Below, piece after piece: positions 26,130 through 33,296 of a DNA stretch of 48,054 bases (its first letter is position 1; each line of letters begins with the position of its first letter). A program made the position numbers and the translations under genes. Below the pieces are notes generated by a model. That model saw only the letters and a program-made list of their open reading frames with translations. It was not told the origin of the DNA and did not search any database. Source of the stretch: CAVVIO01 sp963748095 (GTDB taxonomy: Bacteria; Bacteroidota; Bacteroidia; Bacteroidales; UBA10428); assembly GCA_963748095.1 (NCBI GenBank), contig CAVVIO010000100.1, positions 1-48,054 on the forward strand. The letters are read 5' to 3'.

Positions 26130-27446
26130 TTACTTTCCTCTGCCGGGTCGCTGTGGCATAAACGGACTCCTGGCCATTGAAGAAGATGAAGATACATTAC
26201 TTTTCCCGTTTTTTGTCATTGATAATATTACCTGATCACCTTCTTTCAGCCCTGATTTAATTTCATAAGTGATCCCATCATCTATTCCTGTTTCCACCCT
26301 TACCGGATGTATATTGTTTCCGTTTTTAATCCATACATGCGCAGATTCGTTTTCGCCCCCTGAAAATGTGCCAGTCTCGGTGACCGATTTATTCGTAAAT
26401 TTCTGTTTTGATGCTGATCCCCGGTTTTTATGATATTTTTCACCTGTTTTAAAATTCCCGTTCGGATTTTCGTTGCTATGTAATTCCCTGAAGTAAGCCA
26501 TCATATTCATATCGGGTGTAAATAAGAGAGCCTGGCCGGGAAGTGTCAGCACACTGCCTTTTTCCTGAACAAAAATGGTAGTACTGGCTGTCATGCCTGG
26601 CATCAGTTTTTTTTCCGGATTGGGTGCATTTATGATAACGGTATAAGTAACCACATTTGATGTAACAACCGGTTGCAATCTTACTTCCGATACTATACCC
26701 GAGAAATTCATATCGGGATAAGCATCAACAGTAAATTCTACCCTTTGTCCATCTTTAACCTGCCCGATATCTGCTTCGTCTACATTGGCTTCTACCTGCA
26801 TCTGTGTCAGGTCATTTGCAATACTGAATAAGGTAGGAGTATTAAAACTGGCTGCTACCGTCTGTCCTTCATCAACTGCACGGTTCAGCACAACTCCGTT
26901 GATTGGAGAGTAAATAGAAGCATAACTCAGGTTAATCTTATTCCTGTCATATACAGATCGGGCATTACTTAGCGCTGCTTTTGCACTGCTGTAATTATAA
27001 GTGGCCTGATCGAAATCCGACTGGGCGATTAACTTTTTTTCAAATAAGACTTTCAGCCTGTCGTAGTTGGCCTTCTGATACTGTACTTCTGCATCGGCAG
27101 CGTCTACCGTTGCTTTACTTTGTTCCAGTGAAGCCAGCAAAGGAGTTTCATCAATTTGCGCAAGCAGTTGCCCCTTTTTTACATGCGAGTTAAAATCGAC
27201 ATATATTTTTTTGATAACACCTGAAACCTGTGTACCTACATCAACGGTTTTCACTGCCTGTAAGGTACCTGTGGCTGTTACTGTATTACTTATATTTCCC
27301 TTTTTTACGGTGGCTGTGTTAAAAGTGTACTCATTGGCTTTTTTTCCAAAGACTGTGAATTTCACTATCAAAAGAATTATTATAAATGCCGCTGAAACGA
27401 TAAATATTAAAGTTCTCTTTTTCATTTTCATGTATTTTATTTTCAA
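26130..27446 (-). CDS. macA: MacA-like periplasmic adaptor (membrane fusion protein)
   Basis: A 438-residue adaptor anchored by an N-terminal helix (about 11-31). It has the usual barrel-sandwich halves (TATGTLQAVKTVDVGTQVSG and YASIYSPINGVVLNRAVDEG), a helical hairpin between them, a beta-barrel domain and a C-terminal Gly/Ser/Arg-rich tail. An insert rich in Asn, Lys and Gly (about 322-362) lies before the membrane-proximal domain. It links the inner-membrane permease to the TolC-like channel. The gene lies 18 bp upstream of the ATPase gene in the same operon. Confidence 0.9.
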   Translation of the reverse strand: MKIKYMKMKKRTLIFIVSAAFIIILLIVKFTVFGKKANEYTFNTATVKKGNISNTVTATGTLQAVKTVDVGTQVSGVIKKIYVDFNSHVKKGQLLAQIDETPLLASLEQSKATVDAADAEVQYQKANYDRLKVLFEKKLIAQSDFDQATYNYSSAKAALSNARSVYDRNKINLSYASIYSPINGVVLNRAVDEGQTVAASFNTPTLFSIANDLTQMQVEANVDEADIGQVKDGQRVEFTVDAYPDMNFSGIVSEVRLQPVVTSNVVTYTVIINAPNPEKKLMPGMTASTTIFVQEKGSVLTLPGQALLFTPDMNMMAYFRELHSNENPNGNFKTGEKYHKNRGSASKQKFTNKSVTETGTFSGGENESAHVWIKNGNNIHPVRVETGIDDGITYEIKSGLKEGDQVILSMTKNGKSNVSSSSSMARSPFMPQRPGRGK

Positions 27447-27448
27447 AC

Positions 27449-28795
27449 TTAAAATGTTAAGGGTTTACCCATATAAAAATCAAGTATTTTGTAACTAAAT
27501 ACCAAATTATATTTTGATTGCAGCAAATTACTTTCAGCTACTATCAGATTTGTTTTTTCAATAAGATAATCCACTGAATTGATCATGCCTTGTTTGAATT
27601 TTTCGGTAGATAGCTGATAAGATTCTTCGGTTGCATTGTATGTTTCCAAGCTGGCATCGTATTGATTTTCAGCAGAAGTGACATTCACGCATGTCTGTTC
27701 AATCGATTTTCTAAGTTGATTCTTTGTATCGGTTTCACTCAGATCTGCATTTTGTATCCCTATTTTTGCCAGTTCGACGCTCGTTTTGGTCTGTCTGTTC
27801 TGAAAAATTGGAATTGAAAGCGACAGGCCGACCGACGGACTAAAATTATCATTCAACTGGGTACTATAACCAGAACTGCTACCTAAACTATTATACGAAG
27901 TACCGACACCCGCATCAAGTGACAGGCTCGGAATATACCCAGACTTTGCAATTTTTTCCTGCAACATCGCGCTTTCTTTATTTATTGCTGCACTTTTGAT
28001 CTGTGGTTTAATAACAAGCGCTGTGTCGTATACCACTTGTGCTACGGGATTTCTTTTCTGGTTAATAAGATTTTCCAGATTGGGTTGTGCGATTGTAAAG
28101 TTTTTTGTTACCGGAAGCTCCATTAACTGCATCAGGTCGACTTTTGCTATTTCGAGCTGGTTTTGGGCGTTTACAAGTGTCAGTTTCTCATTGGCCAATT
28201 CGGATTTTACCTGGAGATAATCTGATTGCGATATAACACTCAGTTTCAATCGTTCTTCAGCCAGCATCAATTGATCCTGTGTGGACTTTACCTGATTTTT
28301 ACTGTTACTCACCTGTTCCTGTGCATACAGAACCTGCAGGTATGCATTGAGTACATTCAGGCTTATTGTCTCTTTCAGGGCTTCTGCATCGAAAAGTCCC
28401 CCCTGGTAATCAAGAACAGATTGTTTGATCCTGTTTTCCGTCCTTAAACCATTAAATATAGTGATTCCGGCACTTAACGAATAGTTCGTGTTGTTGGCTC
28501 CGGCAAAGGTCGTGACATTATTTTGATCTGTGCTGTTTGCCCAATTGAAATTCTGATGAGCCGAGGCGTTGAGCGACGGAAATCGTTGTGCCCTTGCCTG
28601 CAATGTGTTTTCCATATTGGAATTGTTTGTCAGATCCGATTTTCTTACCTGAATGTTTTGCTTCAGGGCATAATTAATACATTGCTGAAGTGTCCAGGTT
28701 GAATCTACAGCAGTCGAATCCTGCGCATTTACCGTTTGCTGCATCATGCAGGCAAATAGTATATAATTGATTGTACTTAGAATGCGTAATTTCAT
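27449..28795 (-). CDS. TolC-family outer membrane efflux protein
   Basis: A 448-residue protein with a signal peptide ending near VNAQ, followed by two OEP repeats (about 40-235 and 245-445): WTLQQCINYALKQNIQVRKS at the start and a matching helix pair in the second half with LEKFKQGMINSVDYL-like spacing. The frame is open 15 codons further upstream, but the ATG at 28795 begins the signal peptide. It is the first gene of the exporter operon and abuts the adaptor gene by 2 bp. Confidence 0.9.
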   Translation of the reverse strand: MKLRILSTINYILFACMMQQTVNAQDSTAVDSTWTLQQCINYALKQNIQVRKSDLTNNSNMENTLQARAQRFPSLNASAHQNFNWANSTDQNNVTTFAGANNTNYSLSAGITIFNGLRTENRIKQSVLDYQGGLFDAEALKETISLNVLNAYLQVLYAQEQVSNSKNQVKSTQDQLMLAEERLKLSVISQSDYLQVKSELANEKLTLVNAQNQLEIAKVDLMQLMELPVTKNFTIAQPNLENLINQKRNPVAQVVYDTALVIKPQIKSAAINKESAMLQEKIAKSGYIPSLSLDAGVGTSYNSLGSSSGYSTQLNDNFSPSVGLSLSIPIFQNRQTKTSVELAKIGIQNADLSETDTKNQLRKSIEQTCVNVTSAENQYDASLETYNATEESYQLSTEKFKQGMINSVDYLIEKTNLIVAESNLLQSKYNLVFSYKILDFYMGKPLTF

Positions 28796-29100
28796 GATTG
28801 TAACTTTTAATTTCGGATAAAAGTATATCCTGTTTTCCAACCTGAAAAATGCAATAGAAGTATGGCTCTATTTTATCGACAGACAGGTGATTTTTATATC
28901 TGAGAAATCTGACATCGATTATCAGAGCCCGGTCTTATAATAAAACGTGAATTATTAAGAATTAACAATGGTACCTGGAAATTTCAGTTTCTGTTTATCG
29001 AAAAGAGAAGATCAGTTGTAGATAATAAATCAGTTGCAGGTAATATAACTGATTTTTCATGTTGCTGTTAAGCGGATTTTATGGATTTGTTTGTGTTGAT
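28796..29100. other. Spacer between TolC-like gene and a response regulator gene
   Basis: About 305 bp without a gene. It must hold the exporter promoter, but I see no full TAnnTTTG match. A small inverted repeat (TCTGA..TCAGA, about 28908-28927) is the only structure noticed. Confidence 0.4.
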
Positions 29101-29487
29101 TTAGCTACTGAATGTTGCGTTGTTTGTAGTTGGGAATTGAATAAGTCTTTTAACGGCTTTCAATAACTCTTGTGGATCAACAGGTTTTGTGAATACGCTT
29201 TCAATTCCAAGTTTTTTAGCCATGTACAAGTAATATGGTTTTCCACCTGAAATGGCTATTACCTTTATTTTCGGGAAATCTCTTTTTAGGTGTATGATAA
29301 GTTCCAGTCCTTCCATTTTTGGCATTAATATATCGGTTATGATCAGATGGAAAGGTTCTTGTTTCACCATATCCAATCCTTCAATTCCATTTTCGGCCTC
29401 TTCTATTTCATATCCTTCGTTTCTGAATATGTTTCTTATAATTTTTCTGACCATGACATTATCGTCAATTATCAAAATCTTCTTCAT
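29101..29487 (-). CDS. Single-domain response regulator
   Basis: A 128-residue CheY-like receiver domain with the acidic pocket (IIDDN), phospho-acceptor D52 in IITDILMP, the conserved Ser of ISGGKPYYL (in place of Thr) and the lysine in FTKPVD. It has no output domain, so it acts through protein contact or as a relay intermediate. The palindrome GTGATTTAAATCAC lies 128 bp upstream, suggesting control by the nearby Crp/Fnr protein. A second single-domain regulator is the next gene upstream. Confidence 0.92.
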   Translation of the reverse strand: MKKILIIDDNVMVRKIIRNIFRNEGYEIEEAENGIEGLDMVKQEPFHLIITDILMPKMEGLELIIHLKRDFPKIKVIAISGGKPYYLYMAKKLGIESVFTKPVDPQELLKAVKRLIQFPTTNNATFSS

Positions 29488-29614
29488 TCAAAAATGTATT
29501 AACCTTTGTTATAGTTGTAGAAACGAAGAATCAACAAAGAAGTTATTTGAATTGGGGGAATTGCCCGAATTAATTGACAAATAGATATAATTTAAAGATC
29601 AGAGAAATACCCCA

Positions 29615-29628
29615 GTGATTTAAATCAC
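29615..29628. promoter_or_regulatory. Crp/Fnr-type operator palindrome upstream of the response regulator
   Basis: GTGATTTAAATCAC is a perfect 14-bp palindrome of the form TGAT-N4-ATCA. It sits in the 161-bp gap between the two single-domain response regulator genes and shares both half-sites with the boxes at 30228 and 32086. Confidence 0.55.
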
Positions 29629-29648
29629 CGGTTATAGCTTGATAATTG

Positions 29649-30041
29649 TCAATGAGTGCTGCGATGAAGTAATCCTTCCACACGATCGACCAGATATTGA
29701 AGGTCAATAGGTTTTTTTACAAAATCAACAGCTCCCATCTTCATGATCTTATTAACATTTTCATCATCGGTAAGGGCTGAGACTACAATAACCGGTGTGT
29801 TTTTAGTCTTTTCATCATTACGGATCTTCTCGAGGAAGTCGAAACCGCTTATTTTCGGCATTAATAAGTCTAACAAAATGAGATCAGGAGTTTCTTTTGC
29901 GATTAGTGCGAAAGCTTCTTTTGCATTGAGGGCGGTTTCTATTATATAACCTCTTTCATCCAATATTGCTTCGAGAAGTACTACATTTGTTGTGGAATCA
30001 TCTACTACCAGAATCTTATATTCCTTGTCGATTTGCACCAT
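29649..30041 (-). CDS. Single-domain response regulator
   Basis: A 130-residue receiver domain with VVDDS, phospho-acceptor D58 in LILLDLLMPKISG, the VSALTD switch region and the KKPID lysine. There is no DNA-binding or enzymatic output. The gene is divergent from the Crp/Fnr gene, and their shared 286-bp upstream region contains the palindrome at 30228-30241. It may shuttle phosphate between the hybrid kinases of this region or bind another protein. Confidence 0.92.
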   Translation of the reverse strand: MVQIDKEYKILVVDDSTTNVVLLEAILDERGYIIETALNAKEAFALIAKETPDLILLDLLMPKISGFDFLEKIRNDEKTKNTPVIVVSALTDDENVNKIMKMGAVDFVKKPIDLQYLVDRVEGLLHRSTH

Positions 30042-30227
30042 TATGAGATTTCTTGTCTTTTATTAATTTTATATAATGTAATAAAGATGATTGAAGATAG
30101 AACTTTTTATTAAATAAATATAACTAAAATATTGACGCATTTTCATCATATGTAAAAATAATCAATAAAATTTATATTGAAAATGGAATCGAAACCAATA
30201 TTGAGTATACTTTATTACTATAAATGA

Positions 30228-30241
30228 GTGATCTGGATCAC
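30228..30241. promoter_or_regulatory. Crp/Fnr-type operator in the crp/fnr promoter
   Basis: GTGATCTGGATCAC has perfect 5-bp half-sites GTGAT/ATCAC spaced by 4. It ends 9 bp before the -7 element at 30251, so a bound protein would cover the -33 region. That suggests negative autoregulation of the gene at 30328. Confidence 0.6.
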
Positions 30242-30250
30242 CTTTTACCT

Positions 30251-30258
30251 TAACTTTG
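30251..30258 (+). promoter_or_regulatory. -7 element of the Crp/Fnr gene
   Basis: TAACTTTG, a full match to TAnnTTTG, 69 bp before the ATG at 30328. No clear -33 TTG is present. The palindrome at 30228-30241 occupies that position. Confidence 0.5.
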
Positions 30259-30327
30259 TTTATATTCCAAATCATTTTACTATATTTAGTTTTCTTTCTG
30301 CGGAATATCATTAAAATCATTGAATAA

Positions 30328-31002
30328 ATGCAACAAGTTGATGGCGAAATAGTTATTCCTTTTCAGTCGTACCTCAAGCCGGATGAATTGGAGTTAATTG
30401 AAAAGAACAGTAATGTTGTTAATTACAATAAACGCGAGGTTATATTCCGTCAGGGTACCCGAACTTCCCATATTATGTTCATTAAATCGGGATTAGTAAA
30501 GGTTTACAAGGAAGGAAAAAACAATAAATTCATTATATTAAAACTTGCCGTACCCTATTATTTTCTTGGATTACTTTCGATTTTTGGCAGGGATATACAT
30601 CAATATTCTGCAGCTACCGTACAAAATGCAGAAGTATGTTTTGTAGATATAAATATATTTAATCAGATTCTGGCATCGAATGGTGAGTATGCCATTCAAA
30701 TAATAAATACAATGGCAAATGACGGATTATTTATTTTCGACCGTCTTATGAGCCAGTCGCATAAACAGTTGCCCGGAAGGATTGCAGATGTTATTCTTTA
30801 TTTTTCAGAAGAAATCTATAAAAATGAAGAGTTTGAATTTCCTTTCACCCGCAGAGAATTAGCTGAACTTGCCGGTACTACCAAAGAAAGTTTCATTCGA
30901 ACATTGGCTGAATTCAAGCATGATAAAATTATTGACCTTGATGGATCGATGGTGAGAATCAACAGCATGAAAATCATCAAAACACTCAGTAAACTGGGTT
31001 AA
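30328..31002 (+). CDS. Crp/Fnr-family transcription regulator
   Basis: A 224-residue regulator: cyclic-nucleotide-binding-type beta barrel (about 15-115), a long dimer helix and a winged helix-turn-helix (about 150-222). The recognition helix reads TTKESFIRTL, with E187 and R191 at the positions that contact TGA in Crp and Fnr. It lacks the N-terminal cysteine cluster of iron-sulfur Fnr (only one Cys, C104), so it does not sense oxygen that way. The ligand is unknown. Three GTGAT-N4-ATCAC palindromes nearby, one in its own promoter, are its likely targets. Confidence 0.93.
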   Translation: MQQVDGEIVIPFQSYLKPDELELIEKNSNVVNYNKREVIFRQGTRTSHIMFIKSGLVKVYKEGKNNKFIILKLAVPYYFLGLLSIFGRDIHQYSAATVQNAEVCFVDINIFNQILASNGEYAIQIINTMANDGLFIFDRLMSQSHKQLPGRIADVILYFSEEIYKNEEFEFPFTRRELAELAGTTKESFIRTLAEFKHDKIIDLDGSMVRINSMKIIKTLSKLG

Positions 31003-31064
31003 TTTTTTCAAAATAATTTAACCTGACCTTTCTTTTGATAAATCACCGGGGGTTTCCTATCCGT

Positions 31065-31526
31065 TTAAAATTTTATTAAGGATAATATTTTTTCCAACGA
31101 TTTGGCATCAGTATCGTCAAATGTATTTAATGACTTGCTGTCGACATCCAGTACTCCGATAATTCGTCCGGATTTATCTTTCAGTGGAATCACAATTTCT
31201 GATTTTGAACGTGAATCGCAGGAAATATGACCTGGAAAAAGATTGACATCAGCAACTACAATAACTTCTTTGGTATTGACCCCCTTCCAGCAAACGCCTG
31301 TATCCTTTCTTAGTTCCTGGCAGGCTACCGGACCCTGATACGGGCCCACTATTAGCCTGTTGTCGTACATTAAATAGAAACCAATCCAGAAAAATTCCTG
31401 CATTTTGTGATATAATACGGCATTTATTGTGGCAAGCTGTGCCAATAGATTATCACTGTTTTTCAATAACTTTTCCAACTGTGAGTACAAACGTTCGTAC
31501 CTCGCTAATTTTTTATTATCTGCCAT
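31065..31526 (-). CDS. msrC: Free methionine-(R)-sulfoxide reductase (GAF type)
   Basis: A 153-residue GAF-domain enzyme. The three cysteines of this family are present: C69 (VACQEL), C79 (TGVCWKG) and C103 (HISCDSRSKSEIV). The surrounding residues match fRMsr closely, including FFWIGFYLM and the final IGVLDVDS. It reduces free methionine-R-sulfoxide, a product of oxidative damage, using thioredoxin. It converges with the Crp/Fnr gene. Length is typical. Confidence 0.92.
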   Translation of the reverse strand: MADNKKLARYERLYSQLEKLLKNSDNLLAQLATINAVLYHKMQEFFWIGFYLMYDNRLIVGPYQGPVACQELRKDTGVCWKGVNTKEVIVVADVNLFPGHISCDSRSKSEIVIPLKDKSGRIIGVLDVDSKSLNTFDDTDAKSLEKILSLIKF

Positions 31527-31676
31527 CTTTTTATTTGCTATTATAAGAAAACAGTTTGTTTTTTCAAATGATTTTCTTTCTATTTAGATTTTTTAAAACG
31601 TAAAAATAATTCAACATATTTTTATAGTTTAAATTACTTTTAAAATGATGCTTTAAAAAATTAAGATTATTTTATT

Positions 31677-31692
31677 TACATTTCAAAATGTA
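31677..31692. repeat. 16-bp inverted repeat upstream of msrC
   Basis: TACATTT and AAATGTA are separated by two bases. It lies about 150 bp upstream of the msrC start and just beyond the terminator of the 73-residue protein gene. It could be an operator. No function is shown. Confidence 0.35.
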
Positions 31693-31716
31693 GATTTAAT
31701 ATTCCTTATTAATACA

Positions 31717-31744
31717 AAAAATCCGGATATATTTCCGGATTTTT
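31717..31744. terminator. Intrinsic terminator of the 73-residue protein gene
   Basis: A perfect 11-bp stem (arm AAAAATCCGGA at 31717-31727, partner 31734-31744) with a 6-base loop. It has T runs on both strands and so may work in both directions. It begins 30 bp after the stop of the minus-strand gene at 31774. Confidence 0.8.
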
Positions 31745-31773
31745 CTGTTATCATAATTCTGCCTGCAATTTTT

Positions 31774-31995
31774 TTATTGCGCAGGAATAAAATTATATGA
31801 CCGTATTACTTTAAATAAATTATGGGGCAGTGGTTTCAGAATGATTCTCTTTTGATCCTTTTGGTATAAAACATAAGGATAATAAGAAAAGCATTGTAAA
31901 CCTGTAGGTTTTGCGCCATAATCTTCAAGTTCGTCACTCGAGAAGCATTTACCTTTGGTTAATTGAAATGTCTGTGTGATTAAGGTTGTTTCCAT
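31774..31995 (-). CDS. 73-residue protein of unknown function
   Basis: I do not recognise this protein. It has two Cys (17 and 35), many aromatic residues (CFSYYPYVLY) and a basic C-terminal half (KDQKRIILKPLPHNLFKVIRS). There is no signal peptide or membrane helix. The case for a real gene is its setting: an ATG start, a Crp/Fnr-type palindrome 91 bp upstream and a strong terminator 30 bp downstream, which together make a complete single-gene unit. It may be a small effector of the Crp/Fnr response, which is inference. Confidence 0.65.
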   Translation of the reverse strand: METTLITQTFQLTKGKCFSSDELEDYGAKPTGLQCFSYYPYVLYQKDQKRIILKPLPHNLFKVIRSYNFIPAQ

Positions 31996-32085
31996 GATCT
32001 GTAAGGTTTGAAAATTTATTTAAATCTAATATAAATTAGGCTTTAAAGTCAAGTTATTATTGGTGATATACATTATAACATAACG

Positions 32086-32099
32086 GTGATTTATATCAC
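32086..32099. promoter_or_regulatory. Crp/Fnr-type operator upstream of the 73-residue protein gene
   Basis: GTGATTTATATCAC has the same half-sites and spacing as the boxes at 29615 and 30228. A degenerate second copy, GTGAT at 32063 with a poor right half, is offset by 23 bp, about two helical turns. Confidence 0.55.
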
Positions 32100-32126
32100 T
32101 CTATTGAAGGGTTACTTTAAGAATAT

Positions 32127-32151
32127 TACAGTATTGATTGTTAGTACTGTA
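32127..32151. repeat. Inverted repeat after the Usp gene
   Basis: TACAGTA and TACTGTA flank 11 bases, 37 bp past the Usp stop. It is A+T-rich and has no long T run, so it is either a weak terminator or a protein site. Confidence 0.35.
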
Positions 32152-32187
32152 TTAATATTCAATAAATTAACAAGAAGATATCTGTAT

Positions 32188-32985
32188 TCAGAACTGGCAG
32201 AATACGGAACAGTTCGTTTTGTCGGTTACTTCGTTTATTATTTCGTCGATGTTTATGTGTTGATTTTTATGATTCATGATAACAGCCATATCTATTTTTT
32301 TCTTTTTTGAGAAAAAGCTAATTCCTTCAACAATATCGTTATTATATACTGTATTCACAGAAAATAGCGATAATCTGCTTTTTTCCGAAATCTCCGAAAG
32401 TTGTCTGATAACATCGCTATTGTTTTCTTTTAAAGGATCGACTACACTTAGCAGGTGGAATTTTGCATTGAAAATTTTTTCAAACTGTTTTAAAAACCGA
32501 ATGTTTTTAGTTTCTAAAATATGATCAGCTGGAAATTCTATTCCAATATCATTGATCTGATTAAAATTAATGGCCCTTATGATTGTAATTACCGGGCATT
32601 TGACAAAAACAGATAACTTTTCATAAATCTCTGCCAAAATCAAATGATCTTTGTATTCTTCCTTATTAATTCCGAATAACACAAAATCTGCCGTATTAGT
32701 ATTAAAAAATTTCTCAAGGCTTTTAGTAAGACCGAGATTGTAATCCACTGTTTCAATTTTAACATCGCCGGACGGTGAATTTGTTAAATCATCGATAGAT
32801 TGTTGTTTTTGTGGATTTAATGATTTATTCTGTGCTTTTTTAAACTCATAAGTCGATACATTACGAGAAGTATTATACATTAAAAGGTAAACATTAGCAT
32901 TTATTTTTCTTCCCATCACTATTGCCAGGCTAATCCCAAATTTAGAAGCCGCGGTAAAATCTATTGGCACGAGTATCTTCTTCAT
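32188..32985 (-). CDS. Universal stress protein, two-domain
   Basis: A 265-residue Usp starting MKKILVPIDFTAASKFGISLAI, with a first domain to about residue 140 (SVFVKCPVITIIR) and a divergent second half ending NCSVFCQF. The ATP-binding glycine loop is not conserved. It is divergent from the hybrid kinase gene at 33297 across a 311-bp region that contains the TGTGG-N8-CCACA motif. Confidence 0.85.
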   Translation of the reverse strand: MKKILVPIDFTAASKFGISLAIVMGRKINANVYLLMYNTSRNVSTYEFKKAQNKSLNPQKQQSIDDLTNSPSGDVKIETVDYNLGLTKSLEKFFNTNTADFVLFGINKEEYKDHLILAEIYEKLSVFVKCPVITIIRAINFNQINDIGIEFPADHILETKNIRFLKQFEKIFNAKFHLLSVVDPLKENNSDVIRQLSEISEKSRLSLFSVNTVYNNDIVEGISFFSKKKKIDMAVIMNHKNQHINIDEIINEVTDKTNCSVFCQF

Positions 32986-33296
32986 AATAATAAAAAGACT
33001 TATTTTTCAATTAATAATTCATGTCACTTAGTAATACCAATTTTGTTCCAATCTTATGTTTAATCTGTTACTTCCGTGTTTAGAGATATAAATGAATTTG
33101 ATAGTTGATATAAGTTACTGTCAAACCTGCTGTTACTACTTCACTAAATAAATGTTAATAATTATTAAATCGTGTTGTTCTGTGGCGGGAATTCCACACT
33201 TTCTGTGAACAATTTCCCTTATTATATTTTTAGTATTATAGATTTTTGATCAAAGCGTATTGATTTTATTGAATTATTCCTGATAATAATCTGCAC
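32986..33296. other. Divergent promoter region between Usp and hybrid kinase genes
   Basis: A 311-bp gene-free region. It holds the inverted motif at 33181-33198 and a 10-bp palindrome TTTGATCAAA near 33245. No full TAnnTTTG match is present on either strand. Confidence 0.45.
33181..33198. promoter_or_regulatory. Inverted motif TGTGG-N8-CCACA
   Basis: TGTGGCGGGAATTCCACA, 99 bp upstream of the hybrid kinase ATG. The same half-sites and spacing recur at 46035-46052, with degenerate copies near 42173. The distance suits an upstream activating site, for example of the sigma-54 activator at 37367, but this is inference. Confidence 0.45.

Noticed and set aside
30228..30241. Site for a classic oxygen-sensing Fnr
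   Set aside because: The half-site is GTGAT rather than TTGAT, and the nearby regulator has no N-terminal Fe-S cysteine cluster. I therefore call it only a Crp/Fnr-family site.
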